This document shows positions 61,686 to 64,000 of a stretch of 64,000 nt of DNA, piece by piece. Position 1 is the stretch's first letter; the number at the start of each line of letters is the position of its first letter. A program made the position numbers and the translations under genes. Source of the stretch: Amyloporia xantha (lineage: Eukaryota; Basidiomycota; Agaricomycetes; Polyporales; Adustoporiaceae); contig JAYKKR010000038.1 of the NCBI GenBank assembly GCA_036971615.1, positions 186,001-250,000 on the forward strand, read 5' to 3'. The notes under the pieces are model-generated. The model made no database searches. It was not told where the DNA came from and saw only the letters and a list, made by a program, of their open reading frames with translations.

Positions 61686-64000
61686 ATGCCTCTCCCAACT
61701 CCAACTGTGTCACACCGCCCGCTCGTGCAACAACTCGGCTCCAGCCCCCTGTTTACTGTTCCTGTCGACGCTTACTCGGACTCCCGCACACATGGGCCAA
61801 AAGGGCCTACTCGCCATGTCCGTCTCCCCCGGGCGACTTCTAGCGGAGGTGGGGCAATCGCGAAGAGCGAAGACGGGTCCAGATGTGTTGTTGCCGGGAG
61901 AGAGTGTACGTGTCACTCTCATTTTCAACATCCTCTTCTTATGACATGAATTACTCGTACATTTGATCGCCCCGTACTTGAACAGCACTGCGGATACTGC
62001 GTGTTACGGAGCCCTCTATGGGGAATCTCTCCAGCTCCACTGACCATAGGTCCGTGACGGGAAATGGCGGATGCAGAATCGAAGCATCCCGCAACTTCTG
62101 GGATGGCAGCGGTCTGCACATCGAAAGTGCCAGTACGGACGTAGTTTGGGGCCACAGCAGTGCGTTCGATCACTCCTTACCTTGTTGTGTATATAGTTAT
62201 AGCATCTCAAAAGCATTCAGTAATAAGATCTTGACAAGTGCACGTAATGGTGAGCTCATAATGTGGGATTTAAACAAGAGTGGCTCTTCAAAGTACGGTA
62301 AGCGTTAGGTTCATTTTTCGATCTTTTCTTCGCGTAGCATTATCCTCTGCGCGCATTTTGTAGTCGCCTTCCTCAGTCAGAAATGGTCTAATATTAGTAT
62401 GTTTGTTGACAGAAACGAGATCTCGAGACCACTCTCGTTCCATCCACGCACTTTGCTACTCGCCTATCCTGACCTATTATTGTCTCACTGGCTCTGCTGA
62501 CGGCGATCTTCGAGTATGGGTAAATATCTTTTCAGGCAGCTTTATCTCCATACAAACGATCGTTGGGCTGATGAATCACTACTACTAGGACTTGCGAGAT
62601 CTTTCCAAGTCGATAATGTGGATCCGACACCCAGCTGCGGTGAGAGCTGTTGTCTTCTCGCCAGTACCCTGGCAACCTCTACAGGCCGTTACAGCCTTAG
62701 ACAACGGCAGCATTTATAGGTGAGACCTAGACATTTATACACCTACTCTCAGAGATTCAATATATGCGAGCTAGATGGGACCTAAAGGTAGGTCAGCGTG
62801 GTCAGATGGACCGAATACCAGCAGCCCATTCCGGCCCGATCCTTGCACTTGACTGGTCTTCAACAGCGTCATCGTCAGCACCCCCACGCCAAAACATCCA
62901 GAACAGCTGGTACGGAAGCTCCAGTTCTGCACTCGGGCTACTGGACGATATCATGCCTGGTTCAGGACCAATACCGGCAGGTGCAAGCGCCGGGGACTCA
63001 GAGGGCACAGGCGCCGGATGGCTTGTGAGCGGAGGTCTAGATCGATGTGTCAAGGTTCGTCTCGCCCTCTTTCTTACTTCGGTTTCTGGCACCCATTCAA
63101 ATGCTGTACAGGTATGGGACCTCACCCCTCCTCCAGAGAAGTCACATATATCGCAGCAGCCCACGTATACTCTACGAACATCTTACCCAGTCCGTCGTGT
63201 GCTCTGGCGGCCAGGATATGAGTGCGAGCTGGCGGTGGTATCACATACAGACTCCGGTTCGGGCACAAGCGCAGAACTCCATAATCCTGGCTCGAGCGCC
63301 ATGCCTACTTCTGGAGTAGGTGTTGGTGCAGGCTTGCTCAGCGCGATGTCCAGTCCGCGCATGGCAACCGCGACGCTGAGTTTTGGGGATAGCATCGCAC
63401 CCGCAGATGAGAGGACTCACTCTGCGCCAAGGAATGGTGCAAACGACCCTATTGAGATATGGGACGTACGGAGAGGGTTCGTCGCAAAGTGGGCCGTGAA
63501 CGACTCGGCAGTGGAAGGCGGGGTAACTGGTACGGTGCTCTGTCGCCTGTGTATGCTCACTAGATTAAGAGTGGATTTTTACCTAGATATTGCATTTTCG
63601 GATTCTCATGCATTATGGGCCCAGCATTCATCTGGGACATTCTCACAGCTGGATCTCCGTCACTCCAGCAAGCCCCTCGATGCTATTTCCCGTGTAACAG
63701 TCACATGGGATGCAGCGGGGTCTCTCGCATTTGTCTCCGATCGGCCGAGGCGATGGGAAGTACCGTATGATGATATGTATGGAATCTCACATGTCACATT
63801 TGCAATTCTCAACTGACGCGAGGCATTTGACATCTGATATAGTGACCCTGAGAAGGCTCAGAGCATGCAAGGATGGCAGGGCAGCTCTAAGACCTTGGGA
63901 GAGACCATTTATACGCCTATGTCGCAGACTATGGGTACTGTTAACTACGAGGAGGACGATGACCTGGAAGACTTTGTCAAATTAGCTCAAGGTTATATAT
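61686..64000 (+). CDS. rtc1: SEA/GATOR2 complex WD40 protein, Sea2/Rtc1 (WDR24 family), 5' part; runs off the right edge
   Basis: This is a WD40-propeller protein of the SEA (GATOR2) complex at the vacuole, which controls TORC1 in response to amino acids. The start is the ATG at 61686-61688 (MPLPTPTVSHRPLVQQL), and the first exon ends at IAKSEDGSRCVVAGRE. Later exons give LRILRVTEPS, SNKILTSARNGELIMWDLNK and RDHSRSIHALCYSPILTYYC with LTGSADGDLRVW. Next are RWDLKVGQRGQMDRIPAAHS, GWLVSGGLDRCVKVWDLTPP, IEIWDVRRGFVAKWAVND and ALWAQHSSGTFSQLDLR. A Ser/Gly/Ala-rich insert (about 63250-63430) lies between blades. The last exon in the window is acidic (NYEEDDDLEDFVKLAQGY). The C-terminal RING and the stop are outside. 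About seven introns are present. Confidence 0.88.

Overview
The window reads as nuclear DNA of a filamentous basidiomycete, most likely an Agaricomycete (polypore-like). Genes are broken by many introns of about 45-75 bases with GT..AG ends. Some families are typical of mushrooms (DUF6534-type membrane proteins, F-box proteins of the Agaricomycete style, very small Cys/His-rich proteins). The conserved genes are ordinary eukaryotic housekeeping genes. There are no bacterial operons, CRISPR arrays or rRNA genes. The order-level assignment is inference.

Gene-rich left part (1-7.4 kb): the 5' part of a Dsc1/Tul1-type membrane E3 ubiquitin ligase, an F-box protein, the kinetochore MIND subunit Nnf1, and a divergently transcribed coiled-coil protein of unknown function. 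Then follows a poorly coding stretch (7.4-14 kb) with a small Cys-rich gene (9.0 kb) and a near-perfect 727-bp foldback element (10.4-11.2 kb). NUP85 lies at 14.0-16.6 kb. A divergent histone H4-H3 pair (20.3-21.7 kb) is followed by the tRNA m5C methyltransferase NCL1 and a divergent unknown gene (21.9-27.0 kb). Next come a secreted or GPI-anchored aspartic protease (28.6-30.4 kb), a DUF6534-like membrane protein with micro-exons (31.6-33.8 kb), a mitochondrial rhomboid protease, mitochondrial ribosomal protein uL23m, and a Dcr2-type metallophosphatase (34.2-40.2 kb).

Accessory right part (40-61.7 kb): the main discovery is a complete, large DNA transposon at 43175-49282. It is bounded by partly matching terminal inverted repeats and a perfect 8-bp target duplication (ACATCCAC at 43167-43174 and 49283-49290). 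It encodes an uninterrupted five-exon, 1697-residue protein with several zinc-finger-like clusters and an RNase H-like, perhaps P-element/THAP9-like, core. A second copy of the small Cys-rich gene lies at 51.5 kb. Between 56.3 and 61.3 kb sits a cluster of four short inverted-repeat elements, each flanked by TA, plus one SINE-like retroposed element with a 16-bp target duplication and an A-rich tail. The window ends in the 5' part of the WDR24/SEA2 (Rtc1) gene, a component of the SEA/GATOR2 TORC1-control complex.

Exon-intron models were made by eye from splice motifs and reading frame. Where the exon lengths sum to a whole frame (Nnf1, H3, H4, both Cys-rich genes, the transposon protein) the model is strong. 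Elsewhere ends are marked as uncertain.
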